A stretch of 64,000 nucleotides of DNA from Calothrix sp. FI2-JRJ7 (GTDB lineage Bacteria; Cyanobacteriota; Cyanobacteriia; Cyanobacteriales; Nostocaceae): assembly GCA_019359675.1 (NCBI GenBank), contig JAHHGX010000091.1, positions 62,001 through 126,000 on the forward strand, written 5' to 3'. The translations under genes were made by a program, and so were the position numbers. This document shows positions 17,401 to 25,496 of the stretch, one piece after another. Each line of letters opens with the position of its first letter. Positions within the stretch are counted from its first letter, which is position 1. The notes under the pieces were generated by a model. It was given only the letters and a program-made list of their open reading frames with translations. It searched no databases and was not told the DNA's origin.

Positions 17401-19142
17401 AAATATCCAAAACCAACGCTGAAAAAGAAGCCTTCATCTTGAGCGTTTGTACCTTTATCGTCAAGTTTGATAAAGGGGACAGCATAATCGAGTCGGATGA
17501 AAGTATTTGGTGTGGGTTGTAAGATTAATCCCAAACCAGCAGCGCTGAGAAAAGTTTGATTGTTGAGTTTATTCGGATTATCAGGATGGTTCCAAACTGC
17601 ACCCATCTCAATAAAAGGCGCCAATTGTAAAGATGAAGTTCCATCTGTACCATCAAAAATGGTAATTCGATCTTCTACAGAAACGCGAAAACCATTGTCC
17701 CCAGAACGAGCATTTTGTCGATAACCCCGTAGAGATTGTCCCCCACCTAGAAAAAATTGTTGGTTGCTAAGTAAACTATCTGTTGTGAGTTGTAACTCAG
17801 CTTGAGCTATTAATAAATTCTTTTTACTTAACCTTTGTACCCTCTGTACTTGCCCTAACCAACTAAAGAAACGTCCATCTGGCTTTGGCCCAGAATTAAT
17901 CGTCGCATCGAAAATACCTAAACCAAGATTAAATTGCGATTGCAAAGCCCATGCTCCTTGCAAGTCTCGTTTAATATAATCTTGTCCAAATTTGATTATT
18001 CTAGTACGACTGTTACCTTGGCTATCAGGTCCCTCACCAAAGGGTGTAGGTGTACCTCCTAAAAAAGTTTGACCATTTTGCAAGGTAAATGCTAAAGATA
18101 AAGCAAATTCTTCGCTGGGGGTGCGGGTTAATGGTTGCCGAAAACTAACTTCATATAGTTGACTATCAGAGGTAATATTAAAATCAGCGAATTCAGATGC
18201 AGTAATTTTACTATCACTGGGTGCATATCTTAATCTGATAGTTCCATTTTTCGGGTTAATCGGAACTTGGTAATTCAAATCAAAGACATTGAAACCACCT
18301 GTGGTAGAACGATAGTATGAAGCACTAAATTGGTCGCCAATTCCTGTGACATTACGATAATTAAAACCCCCACCAAACCTTTCCGAACCAACACTTGGAG
18401 ATGAATAGTTATCAACACGAAAAAAAGGATTAAAATTAGGCGCCTCCACCACCTTAACTATAAGAATACTTTCACCTAAATTAGTACCCGGTCGTAAAGT
18501 CGCCTCAATATTACTTAACGTTGGGTCAACTCTTAGCAACCTGAGTTGGTTTTCAATTTGAATTTGATTGAGTGGCGTTTTTGTGCCTAACTGAATGCGA
18601 TCGCGTATGTAAGATGAGTTTAAGCGTCGATTACCTTCTATCTCAATTTTTTCTAAAGAACCCTCAATTACCCGAATTTGAACTACACCATCTTTTATTT
18701 CCTGGTCTACTAAAACAGCCCTCGATGTAATATAGCCCTTTTCTAAATATAACTTGGTAATCGCATCAGCAACACCTCTAAGTTCTTTTAAACTTACAGA
18801 ACGATTTTCACTCTTGTTGATGATGCTTTCAATAATATCTGGGTTAAATACAGTACTACCTGTTACCTCTATCTTACGTACAGGGATACTAGTATTTGTT
18901 TCTGTTTCCTCTGGCGCCGATTCTACCGGTGGAGGCAATATAGTTGGCGCCTCATTCTCTGGAAGAGGTGTAGGACTGGGAACAGGTTGGGGGAAACGGT
19001 CGATATTCGGATTGGGTTTGTCTTGCAGTGTTTGAACTGGAACTGTTTGAGCAATGGTAGGAGAAGGAAATAAGAATAAAAAAATTAAAAATAAGCTCGA
19101 AATTTCAATCCTATATAGACTCAATAGTGATTTATGATACAT
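17397..19142 (-). CDS. ShlB/FhaC-type two-partner secretion transporter (TpsB)
   Basis: A 581-residue outer-membrane protein of the Omp85/TpsB group. A signal peptide (LFLIFLFLFPSPTIAQ) is followed by a Pro-rich linker of the kind that holds the plug helix. Two POTRA domains follow (about residues 85-240; IPVRKIEVTGSTVFNP and LEKIEIEGNRRLNSSYIRDRI). A 16-strand barrel includes LRGYRQNARSGDNG (the conserved L6-loop RGY motif) and ends FFFSVGFGYL with a terminal aromatic-rich strand. It would bind the TPS domain of the exoprotein and pass it outside. It is convergent to the TpsA-CHAT operon rather than inside it, so the two would need co-regulation. Confidence 0.93.
   Translation of the reverse strand: MYHKSLLSLYRIEISSLFLIFLFLFPSPTIAQTVPVQTLQDKPNPNIDRFPQPVPSPTPLPENEAPTILPPPVESAPEETETNTSIPVRKIEVTGSTVFNPDIIESIINKSENRSVSLKELRGVADAITKLYLEKGYITSRAVLVDQEIKDGVVQIRVIEGSLEKIEIEGNRRLNSSYIRDRIQLGTKTPLNQIQIENQLRLLRVDPTLSNIEATLRPGTNLGESILIVKVVEAPNFNPFFRVDNYSSPSVGSERFGGGFNYRNVTGIGDQFSASYYRSTTGGFNVFDLNYQVPINPKNGTIRLRYAPSDSKITASEFADFNITSDSQLYEVSFRQPLTRTPSEEFALSLAFTLQNGQTFLGGTPTPFGEGPDSQGNSRTRIIKFGQDYIKRDLQGAWALQSQFNLGLGIFDATINSGPKPDGRFFSWLGQVQRVQRLSKKNLLIAQAELQLTTDSLLSNQQFFLGGGQSLRGYRQNARSGDNGFRVSVEDRITIFDGTDGTSSLQLAPFIEMGAVWNHPDNPNKLNNQTFLSAAGLGLILQPTPNTFIRLDYAVPFIKLDDKGTNAQDEGFFFSVGFGYL
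18597..18604. other. single HIP1 octamer (GCGATCGC)
   Basis: The only perfect GCGATCGC seen by eye in the window. In most HIP1-bearing cyanobacteria tens of copies would be expected in a stretch of this length. Confidence 0.7.
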
Positions 19143-19271
19143 GGTAATACTGGGTTTGAAATTAGCAGTATCAAATCAATTAGTTTGATAATGCTTGTTT
19201 ATACATTTCCGGTGAATATTAAAATTGCCAGGGATTTGTAATTCCTGGCAGTATTATTGGTTGATGGTACG

Positions 19272-19883
19272 TTATTTACGCAAGTAGGTAAAGCTAGGGT
19301 CAGGTCTACCAACGAAGCAGGAACGGGTGAACTTATATTTTTTAATAATCTCTAAAGATTGTTTTGCTTCTGCTTCATTGGTGTTGAAGTCAAACATCCA
19401 GTGACTACCATCTACAATTTTCCAACGGTTGTTGATTTTGCTTAAGGTTGTTGTTGCAGGGTTGAATGCCACACAATCTTCTCCTCTAATGGCGCCAACT
19501 GGGGCATTATCATTTTTAAGTAGATATTTAAATGATGGTTGTGGGCGCCCAACGAAGCAGGATTTGTTCATTCCGTGTTTCTTGATAATTTGGAATGCAC
19601 GTATCGCTTCGTCTTTTTCGGCGCCAAAGTCAAACATCCAGTGATTCCCATTCTCAACTATTTTCCAGCTACCGTTAACTTGCTTGACAGCAGTATTATT
19701 GGGGTTGAAGGCAATACAGTCTTCTGGGTTAGCTGCAATTTTTTGAATACCGCCTACAGTATTGCTGTTAAGTTGCTGCAATGTTTGAGAGCTATTAATA
19801 GAGGCGGAAACAGTACCAAAATTCGATAATACCAATCCTGCGATTAATAAACTTGAAACTTGATAAAAATGCTTAATTTTCAT
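19272..19883 (-). CDS. exported protein with two tandem copies of a CFVGRP domain
   Basis: About 203 residues from the ATG at 19883; a longer TTG start at 19904 is less likely because AGGATT lies suitably before the ATG. After a signal peptide (FYQVSSLLIAGLVLSNFGTVSA) there are two near-identical domains of about 70 residues. Each runs from (E)DCxAFNP through WKIV-G-HWMFDF to an IIKK helix and ends SCFVGRPxPSFxYL. Each domain holds two Cys, probably one disulfide. I recognise this repeat as occurring in secreted bacterial proteins but cannot name a function. Domain duplication suggests a binding rather than catalytic role. The gene is monocistronic. Confidence 0.75.
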   Translation of the reverse strand: MKIKHFYQVSSLLIAGLVLSNFGTVSASINSSQTLQQLNSNTVGGIQKIAANPEDCIAFNPNNTAVKQVNGSWKIVENGNHWMFDFGAEKDEAIRAFQIIKKHGMNKSCFVGRPQPSFKYLLKNDNAPVGAIRGEDCVAFNPATTTLSKINNRWKIVDGSHWMFDFNTNEAEAKQSLEIIKKYKFTRSCFVGRPDPSFTYLRK

Positions 19884-19929
19884 CTTGATTAATCCTAAAA
19901 GCAAAAGTAAATTTACAAGTCAAGCTACA

Positions 19930-19945
19930 AGAAACCAGGTTTCTT
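19930..19945. repeat. AGAAACCAGGTTTCT palindrome
   Basis: Short copy of the repeat described at 10800-10894, about 45 bases upstream of the duplicated-domain gene. Confidence 0.6.
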
Positions 19946-20099
19946 TGAGCAGTGTTATGTCAACTCAAGCATGACTACTGAGCTATAAGTTTGTAATTCA
20001 GCTTTTATGCAATAATCTTTGTCGATTTATATAAAGAAAAGATAAATTTGTGGCGCCATCTCCAACATCACATTATAAGAAGGGGCAAACCCCTGCATA

Positions 20100-20164
20100 G
20101 CGCAAAGAACACAAAGATAAGAGAAAAAACTCTCTTCCTTTGTGTTCTCTGTGTCTCTATGGTA
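20100..20164. repeat. accacagagacacagag-type repeat with hairpin
   Basis: Contains AGAACACAAAG paired with CTTTGTGTTCT and the phrase TTCTCTGTGTCTCTATGGTAA. Related phrases occur at 30947-30979, 40698-40726 and 48561-48590. It lies just downstream of leuA (minus strand) and could form part of its terminator. Confidence 0.65.
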
Positions 20165-20170
20165 AATAAT

Positions 20171-21889
20171 TTAACCCCTCACTACAGAGTTATAATCTTT
20201 CAACTTCATCAAGTGCTCAATTCTTACCTCAGCATCAACAGAATTTAACGCGCGGTTCACACCACTAATAATAGCCAGTATCGAAGCAGTGACTATATTT
20301 GAGTTTATCCCCACACCATATAAACTCCCGCTTATAAAATCACTACTCATTTCCACATAAGCTACAGCATCAGCATTACTGCCCAAATTACGTGAATGTT
20401 CTTCGTAGTGGAGAATCTGCACCTCATTACCCAACGCATTGACAAAAGCATCAATGGGTCCATTACCTTTACCGCAAATCTCAATAACTTCCCCATCAAC
20501 CTGCAACTTCGCAGAAAGCATTTGTGTACTATCATCATCAGTATAAACTTGATGCGACACATATCTTAATACTGTCTCACCATGCAAATACTCTTGTTCA
20601 AACAACTGCCATAAATCCTGCGGAGACAATTCCTTTCCACCAGTATCCATAACTCGCTGCACAACGCGACTAAATTCGATTTGCAACCTTCTAGGTAACG
20701 TTATACCAAAATCACGTTCGAGTAAAAATGTAATTCCACCTTTTCCTGATTGACTATTGACTCGAACTACCGACTCATATGTGCGACCAACATCAGCAGG
20801 GTCAAGCGGTAAATAAGGTACTTCCCAAATTGTATCAGGCGCCTGCACTGCAAACCCTTTTCTAATTGCATCTTGATGCGACCCTGAAAACGCTGTAAAT
20901 ACCAAATCACCAACATAAGGATGACGTGGATGTATTGGCAGTTGCGTGCATTCAGCAGCAACATGCGCGACTTCGTTAATATTAGAAAAATCCAAACCTG
21001 GATGAATACCCTGAGTATAGAGATTCAATGCCAAGGTTACCAAATCTACATTACCTGTACGTTCACCATTACCAAATAAACACCCTTCTACCCTTTCGGC
21101 GCCTGCCAAAAGTGCCATTTCAGCGGCAGCGATACCACAACCTCTGTCGTTATGAGTATGAACACACAATATCACACTATCACGGCGCCTCAAATGACGG
21201 TGCATCCACTCCACTTGGTCGGCAAATACATTTGGTGTTGATACTTCTACCGTCGCAGGTAAATTAATAATCGCTTTATGCTGCGGAGTTGGTTGCCAGA
21301 CATCCAAAACAGCATCGCATATATATGACGCAAAATCGAGTTCGGTAGCTGTAAACGTCTCTGGTGAATATTGAAACTGCCAGTTAGTTTCTGGTTGCTT
21401 TGCGGCAAGCTCGTTAAATAACCTTGCTGCCGAAGTTGCCAAATTAATAGTTCCTGCACGGTCTAAATTAAAAACAGTACGCCGAAATACTGGGGATGTT
21501 GCATTATATAAATGTACGATTGCTTTTTTGGCGCCACGTAATGATTCAAAAGTGCGACGTATCAATTCCTCACGTGCGGGAGTTAATACCTGAATGGCTA
21601 CATCGTCAGGTATTAACTGCTGTTCAATCAAATGGCGAATAAAATCAAACTCAGTCTGTGAAGCAGAAGGAAAACCAATTTCGATTTCTTTAAAACCTAT
21701 ACGTATCAGCAGATTGAACAAACGCAACTTGCGCGTAATATCCATTGGTTCAATCAAAGCTTGGTTGCCATCGCGTAAGTCGGTACTCAACCAAATGGGA
21801 CTCTGGGTAATTGTTCGATTAACCCACGCACGGTCAGGTAAATTAACAGGAGCAAACGAACGATATTTAGAAGCAGGATTAGTTAACAT
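20171..21889 (-). CDS. leuA: 2-isopropylmalate synthase (long-form LeuA)
   Basis: First committed enzyme of leucine synthesis: condenses acetyl-CoA with 2-oxoisovalerate. About 572 residues from the ATG at 21889, chosen over an upstream start at 21934 because AGGA lies 10 bases before it and the family begins with this segment. It is the yeast/actinobacterial-like long form. Motifs are the metal/substrate motif LRDGNQ (residues 38-43), the metal-binding CVHTHND, the GNGERTGN motif, and a C-terminal LeuA dimer/regulatory domain with the [12 protein letters not shown] motif, which carries leucine feedback inhibition in this family. Upstream lie a promoter, a Leu-rich leader ORF and a hairpin, suggesting leucine-responsive attenuation. 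Confidence 0.95.
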   Translation of the reverse strand: MLTNPASKYRSFAPVNLPDRAWVNRTITQSPIWLSTDLRDGNQALIEPMDITRKLRLFNLLIRIGFKEIEIGFPSASQTEFDFIRHLIEQQLIPDDVAIQVLTPAREELIRRTFESLRGAKKAIVHLYNATSPVFRRTVFNLDRAGTINLATSAARLFNELAAKQPETNWQFQYSPETFTATELDFASYICDAVLDVWQPTPQHKAIINLPATVEVSTPNVFADQVEWMHRHLRRRDSVILCVHTHNDRGCGIAAAEMALLAGAERVEGCLFGNGERTGNVDLVTLALNLYTQGIHPGLDFSNINEVAHVAAECTQLPIHPRHPYVGDLVFTAFSGSHQDAIRKGFAVQAPDTIWEVPYLPLDPADVGRTYESVVRVNSQSGKGGITFLLERDFGITLPRRLQIEFSRVVQRVMDTGGKELSPQDLWQLFEQEYLHGETVLRYVSHQVYTDDDSTQMLSAKLQVDGEVIEICGKGNGPIDAFVNALGNEVQILHYEEHSRNLGSNADAVAYVEMSSDFISGSLYGVGINSNIVTASILAIISGVNRALNSVDAEVRIEHLMKLKDYNSVVRG

Positions 21890-22044
21890 CGTGAATTCCT
21901 TCGTGAATAATGTCGATAAATTCTGTAATGACAAGGTATTGTGGCGAGTTGTATAAAATTAGGGCTGCCAGATTGCCACCAAAACCAAACCTGGCAACCC
22001 GTAATTAGTCGCAGCAAAACCTCAAGCGATAGATTTAATTGCAT
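21883..22044 (-). CDS. candidate Leu-rich leader peptide of leuA
   Basis: A 53-codon ORF beginning [13 protein letters not shown], with six Leu among the first 13 codons, using TTA, CTA, CTT, TTG, CTG and CTA. A GGAG ribosome site lies 7 bases before its ATG. It continues through the hairpin at 21962-22000 and stops at 21883, four bases past the leuA start codon, so the two overlap. Clustered Leu codons ahead of leuA are what a leader for ribosome-mediated attenuation would show. This is read directly from sequence; the regulatory role is inferred and expression is unproven. Confidence 0.6.
   Translation of the reverse strand: MQLNLSLEVLLRLITGCQVWFWWQSGSPNFIQLATIPCHYRIYRHYSRRNSRC
21962..22000 (-). 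promoter_or_regulatory. hairpin in leuA leader, possible attenuator terminator
   Basis: On the transcript, GGGTTGCCAG pairs with CTGGCAGCCC over 10 bp (one G-U), with a 19-base loop, followed by UAAUUUUAUA. Its 5' arm begins 5 bases after the last clustered Leu codon of the leader ORF. A ribosome stalled there would cover that arm and favour read-through into leuA. Confidence 0.5.
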
Positions 22045-22225
22045 AAATAACTCCAACGTCAAAAGCGTTAGTTAAAAGGGCAAATATTTAGATGTGCAAA
22101 AACTTAAGTAAACACTTAACCAAGGCATAGTAGTAGCCCTAGCCCTGATAGAAGGCTAGAAGTTACTTGTAGAGATAGCTGCTTGGTAAACATAACAATC
22201 AAAGTGAATTTACTACTTATTTCTA

Positions 22226-22254
22226 GTATTACCCTATATAAGTAAACATGTCAA
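22226..22254 (-). promoter_or_regulatory. sigma-70-type promoter for leuA
   Basis: Minus-strand TTGACA (22254-22249), a 17-base spacer and TAATAC (22231-22226). This is a near-consensus housekeeping promoter. It would give a leader of about 170 bases before the Leu-rich ORF and about 330 before leuA. Confidence 0.65.
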
Positions 22255-22328
22255 CCCTCATTTTCAACTCTCCCCCAAAAACATTCTTGTGGGGTGGGCA
22301 TCGCAAGCAAACACCCTGAGCCAAATAC

Positions 22329-22396
22329 GTAGGGTGCGTGAAGGCTTTAACAATCAACACTGACACAAGCAAATCAAGTGCCTTCACGCACCATCT
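22329..22396. repeat. GTAGGGTGCGTGA...TCACGCACC palindromic repeat
   Basis: Arms AGGGTGCGTGAAGGC and GCCTTCACGCACC surround about 36 bases, with extra TCACGCACC copies after. A shorter relative lies at 36270-36340 downstream of the ybaK remnant. Confidence 0.65.
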
Positions 22397-22412
22397 CACG
22401 CACCATCACGCG

Positions 22413-22639
22413 CTAGACTTGAGTCTCATGATTATTCTGAATAGCTTTTGGAGGATAAGAAATAAAAGCTCTCGTACTTTTTTTCTCATCTCTTTGATAT
22501 CTTTATAAATAGCCCATAAGTCGTAATTAAATTTAGCAGCATGGGCTTCTCGGACTTGCCTTACTTCTTGCAAAATAGGGTCTTCTTGTATAGCTTTTAG
22601 TCTCCAAAAGTTCTTGTGGTGTATAAATCGTAACTGCAA
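22413..22639 (-). pseudogene. frameshifted small conserved protein (KFNYD family)
   Basis: The segment DPILQEVRQVREAHAAKFNYD followed by LWAIYKDIKEM matches a small cyanobacterial family of about 70-80 residues that often stands next to toxin-like genes. The frame then runs through seven A bases (22478-22484, minus strand) and becomes unlike the family. Dropping one A restores KKSTRAFISYPPKAIQ, which fits the family ending, and a stop at 22413. The natural start is also unclear, since no ATG lies at the expected position. I read it as a decayed or miscalled gene. Confidence 0.55.
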
Positions 22640-23028
22640 CGGTCTGGGCGTGGCTTTGCGGCGCCCTCAATCTCAATATAGATAACTTTCAATCGCATAT
22701 GGTGGCAGAAAAACACATAGTATCTGTATGCGAACTAAGCTGCAAATTATCTATATAGTTGGCACACAAAGTGATATCTTTATAACCATTTTGCTCTAAA
22801 CATAATATACGAACTTGAAGCAGGACATTGTAGAGAAATGTAATCCATTACACAACTCGTCGATTTTGTAAAGGTTGAAAAAGGCATTTCATGGTTTTGC
22901 ATTGGCACACACGCAGAATACAATAAGCTGATTGGAAAGTAGTGCGGCAATTTAAATTAAATTAATACATCAAAGTTGATAGTGTTAACAGTTGAAAATA
23001 AATAAAATTTGTTTCATATAAATTTGCT
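22640..23028. other. non-coding spacer
   Basis: No gene-like ORF, tRNA or clear regulatory element was seen here. It is AT-rich, with one GGCGCC near 22660. Confidence 0.5.
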
Positions 23029-23056
23029 GTAGAGACGCGATTTAATCGCGTCTCTA
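23029..23056. repeat. GTAGAGACGCGAT/ATCGCGTCTCTAC perfect palindrome
   Basis: Near-perfect inverted repeat with 13-base arms and a tiny loop, 22 bases after the stop of the TrpF-like gene. It is the best copy of the family also found at 62, 40567 and 61011, and could serve as a terminator hairpin. Confidence 0.8.
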
Positions 23057-23077
23057 CGTGGTCGTGAATCTTAAAAA

Positions 23078-23743
23078 TTAGTTCAATTTGTTGACCTTCT
23101 CAAAAAACGCTTTTAACTTGAATTCATCAAGTTTATTATCGGTACGCACACCGCTACAAACATCCAGTCCATATGCTCTAACTTGGTTAATCGCGCCACT
23201 TACGTTTTCTGGGTTCAAACCACCAGCTAGAAAAACAGGTTTATTTACTAGTTCAACTATACGACGACTAATTGACCAGTCGTGCGCGCGTCCTGTTCCC
23301 CCAAGTAACTTAACAGGTAGCTTTTGATTTCCAGAGTCAAGTAAAATTGCATCCACATCTGGCGCCACTTTCAAAGCTTCTGCAATAGACTCATCATCAT
23401 TTACATGAATCACCTGTACTAAATTAATTCCTGGTAATGCTTCACGCAAGTCTTGATAATTTCCGTGTGTTAAGCGGTCTACTATTTGCAACGTGTTGGC
23501 GCCAACGTATTGCTGCTGTTCAATTATATCTAAAGCATTCTGCTTACTAGTCAATAGGAATGAGGCAATATTTGGTGGTATAGTCGCAGCTATCTTAGAT
23601 GCTAACTCATCAGAAATCACACCTGGACCAGAAGGCATTTCTGAGACGAGACCAATAGCCGAGGCGCCGTATTGTATAGCTAATGTAGCTTCCTCTACAC
23701 TGCTAATGCAGCAAATTTTTACTTTCGGTTTAATAAATCCCAT
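23078..23743 (-). CDS. phosphoribosylanthranilate isomerase-like (TrpF family) protein
   Basis: A 221-residue TIM barrel of the TrpF family. Landmarks: VKICCISS, where the first Cys matches the general-base Cys of KICGIT; the LLDSG segment with the candidate general-acid Asp; GGTGRAHDW with the phosphate-gripping Gly; FLAGGLNPENV; and DVCSGV. These are the positions needed for isomerising phosphoribosyl anthranilate in tryptophan synthesis. The substitutions KICC for KICG and ISS for IT/IRT, and the placement beside queC rather than trp genes, make a related isomerase role possible. It starts 23 bases after the queC stop, so the two are probably cotranscribed. Confidence 0.75.
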   Translation of the reverse strand: MGFIKPKVKICCISSVEEATLAIQYGASAIGLVSEMPSGPGVISDELASKIAATIPPNIASFLLTSKQNALDIIEQQQYVGANTLQIVDRLTHGNYQDLREALPGINLVQVIHVNDDESIAEALKVAPDVDAILLDSGNQKLPVKLLGGTGRAHDWSISRRIVELVNKPVFLAGGLNPENVSGAINQVRAYGLDVCSGVRTDNKLDEFKLKAFFEKVNKLN

Positions 23744-23766
23744 AGTTCTTTTTCCCTATGGATAGT

Positions 23767-24411
23767 TTAAGCATAAACGGTTTCATCAAAGCCTTCTAAA
23801 GCTTCTTTTCTTTCAACACAAGTACCGCATTTACCGCAGTGATATTCTTTACCCTTATAGCAACTCCAAGTATATTTAAATGGAACATAAATATCTTTCC
23901 CAATCAAAGCAATATCTCGTTTTGTAATTGAAACATAAGGAGAAACAATTTCTATTTTTTCGTATGTTCCTGCTTTTGCTGCTTCTTTAAACGGTTCGAT
24001 AAAGGCAGACGTACAATCAGGATAAATTGCATGGTCTCCAAAATGATTTGCTAAGTAAATTTGTTTTAATCCTCTACTTTCAGCTAATCCCACAGCAATA
24101 GAAAGCATTATCCCGTTGCGGAATGGCACCACTGTTTGCTTCATTATCGGTTCTTGATAGTGCCCATCTGGTATTTCTCCACCTGTTTTGAGCAAATGTG
24201 ACGAAAAATGCTTGCCGATTATGTCACTTAAATCTAACTTTACATGCTCAATATCTAACTTTTTTGTATTCAAAGAAGCAAAATATAGTTCACGGTCATT
24301 ATGTTTGCTTCCATAATTGAAACTCACAGCAAGAGCTATTTCCTCTCTTTTTTGATAGAGAAGTACAGTAGAATCCATGCCACCTGAGTATAAAATAACG
24401 CTATTCTTCAT
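23767..24411 (-). CDS. queC: 7-cyano-7-deazaguanine synthase
   Basis: QueC makes preQ0 from 7-carboxy-7-deazaguanine with ATP and ammonia, for queuosine tRNA modification and for 7-deazaguanine DNA modification. The 214-residue protein has the PP-loop SGGMDS (residues 9-14), the family phrase VVPFRNGIMLSIAVGLAE, and the C-terminal zinc site SC followed by HCGKCGTCVERKEAL. It is slightly short but complete. It is first in a two-gene unit with the TrpF-like gene. No other queuosine genes lie in the window. Confidence 0.9.
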   Translation of the reverse strand: MKNSVILYSGGMDSTVLLYQKREEIALAVSFNYGSKHNDRELYFASLNTKKLDIEHVKLDLSDIIGKHFSSHLLKTGGEIPDGHYQEPIMKQTVVPFRNGIMLSIAVGLAESRGLKQIYLANHFGDHAIYPDCTSAFIEPFKEAAKAGTYEKIEIVSPYVSITKRDIALIGKDIYVPFKYTWSCYKGKEYHCGKCGTCVERKEALEGFDETVYA

Positions 24412-24589
24412 TGTTATTTTCGCGATTAGAAGGCTGAAGCCATATCCGATTGTAAAACATAGTTACAATACTGCAATGTATATTAACCTAAAGTACCCTT
24501 ATAGGCGCCTTACAACCTTCCTCTAGTAAGAGGTAATAGAGTAATAGCTTCCATAACATTAGTTGACATCGTTATAAGAAAAAAACAAC

Positions 24590-24685
24590 ATGAAACTTAA
24601 TATTACTTTACTTTGGGTAACATTGTCATTTGTTGCTGTTGGCGGAATAATGCTGCTTCTGCAACCTATAATTGATTTTCATTAA
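24590..24685 (+). CDS. possible 31-residue single-span membrane protein
   Basis: ATG at 24590, stop at 24683-24685. Translation MKLNITLLWVTLSFVAVGG continues hydrophobic and ends with a short polar tail (IIDFH). It resembles the size and layout of small photosynthetic or respiratory membrane subunits, but I do not recognise it as any of them. No strong ribosome site is visible. The evidence is a clean hydrophobic span in an otherwise empty 450-bp spacer. Confidence 0.35.
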   Translation: MKLNITLLWVTLSFVAVGGIMLLLQPIIDFH

Positions 24686-24862
24686 TCAATCGACTACCTG
24701 AAGACGTTTGCATGTATTACTTAGGATAAAACCTGCATTGATACTTTGAGCGGCTTTTAAAGTCATTATTATACTTTAAAAGTTTTAAAAGGTAAAATTA
24801 ATATTTCTTAAATAAATAGAATAAAAAAGTAATTCAGCAAGTTTTGACTTTGGCTAAACAAT

Positions 24863-25333
24863 ATGCATCTTCATAGCCCTGCATTTTTAACTGGAAGTAC
24901 CATCCCGTTTCAGTATACCTGTGATGGTGACAATCTTTCTCCTCCCCTCAGTTGGGACGCTCCACCTGATGGTACTGTTAGTTTTGCCTTAATTCTCGAA
25001 GACCATGATGCACCGCAACAAAGGTTTACTCATTGGGTTGTTTACAATTTGCCTACTACTATTGGTTACTTATCTGAAGGCGTTATTCACCAACCAATAT
25101 TACCTGATGGCGGCGCCCAAGGTAAAAATGATTTTGGTCAATTAGGATTTGGTGGCCCCTGTCCACCGAGTGGCACTATTCATCGCTATTTCTTCAAACT
25201 CTATGCACTGGACACAATGTTACATTTGGCGCCGGGAGCAAGTAAGAAAGAGGTTTTGACGGCAATCGAAGGTCACGTCTTAGAATCTGCTGAGTTGATG
25301 GGACGTTACGCTCGCAATGGTAGTTTATTTTAA
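24863..25333 (+). CDS. YbhB/YbcL-like PEBP family protein
   Basis: A 156-residue protein of the phosphatidylethanolamine-binding/RKIP-like family, bacterial YbhB branch. Family motifs in order: TCDGDNLSPPLSW near residue 19, LILEDHDAP (the D-x-D anion-binding site), FTHWVVYNLP, the GFGGPCPPSGTIHRYFFKLYALD core, and a terminal ELMGRYAR. No signal peptide is visible, so it is cytosolic. The bacterial function is not settled; ligand-pocket residues are all in place. It is monocistronic. Confidence 0.9.
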   Translation: MHLHSPAFLTGSTIPFQYTCDGDNLSPPLSWDAPPDGTVSFALILEDHDAPQQRFTHWVVYNLPTTIGYLSEGVIHQPILPDGGAQGKNDFGQLGFGGPCPPSGTIHRYFFKLYALDTMLHLAPGASKKEVLTAIEGHVLESAELMGRYARNGSLF

Positions 25334-25496
25334 CTTTTTATATCAAAGCATATAAATGTATTAGTTCTAAATGCAGGTAGCAACTTATTAAAATTTGAAA
25401 TGATAGCGCCTAAACAATACCAAGACAAATAAACTATTGGTTCGCACGAAGTACTCAAATTTTGAGGCGCCAATGTTCTTACAATACAAAACCCAA

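Noticed and set aside
17334-17522. 62-codon plus-strand ORF between TPR-CHAT and TpsB
   Set aside because: It begins in a palindromic repeat and runs antisense over the conserved end of the TpsB barrel. No ribosome site or protein-like pattern.
20048-20248. 66-codon plus-strand ORF downstream of leuA
   Set aside because: It is made mostly of the cacagag-type repeat and overlaps the leuA end in antisense.
24412-24589. preQ1 riboswitch upstream of queC
   Set aside because: No preQ1 aptamer core (C-rich loop with A-rich tail) could be found on the minus strand in this spacer.
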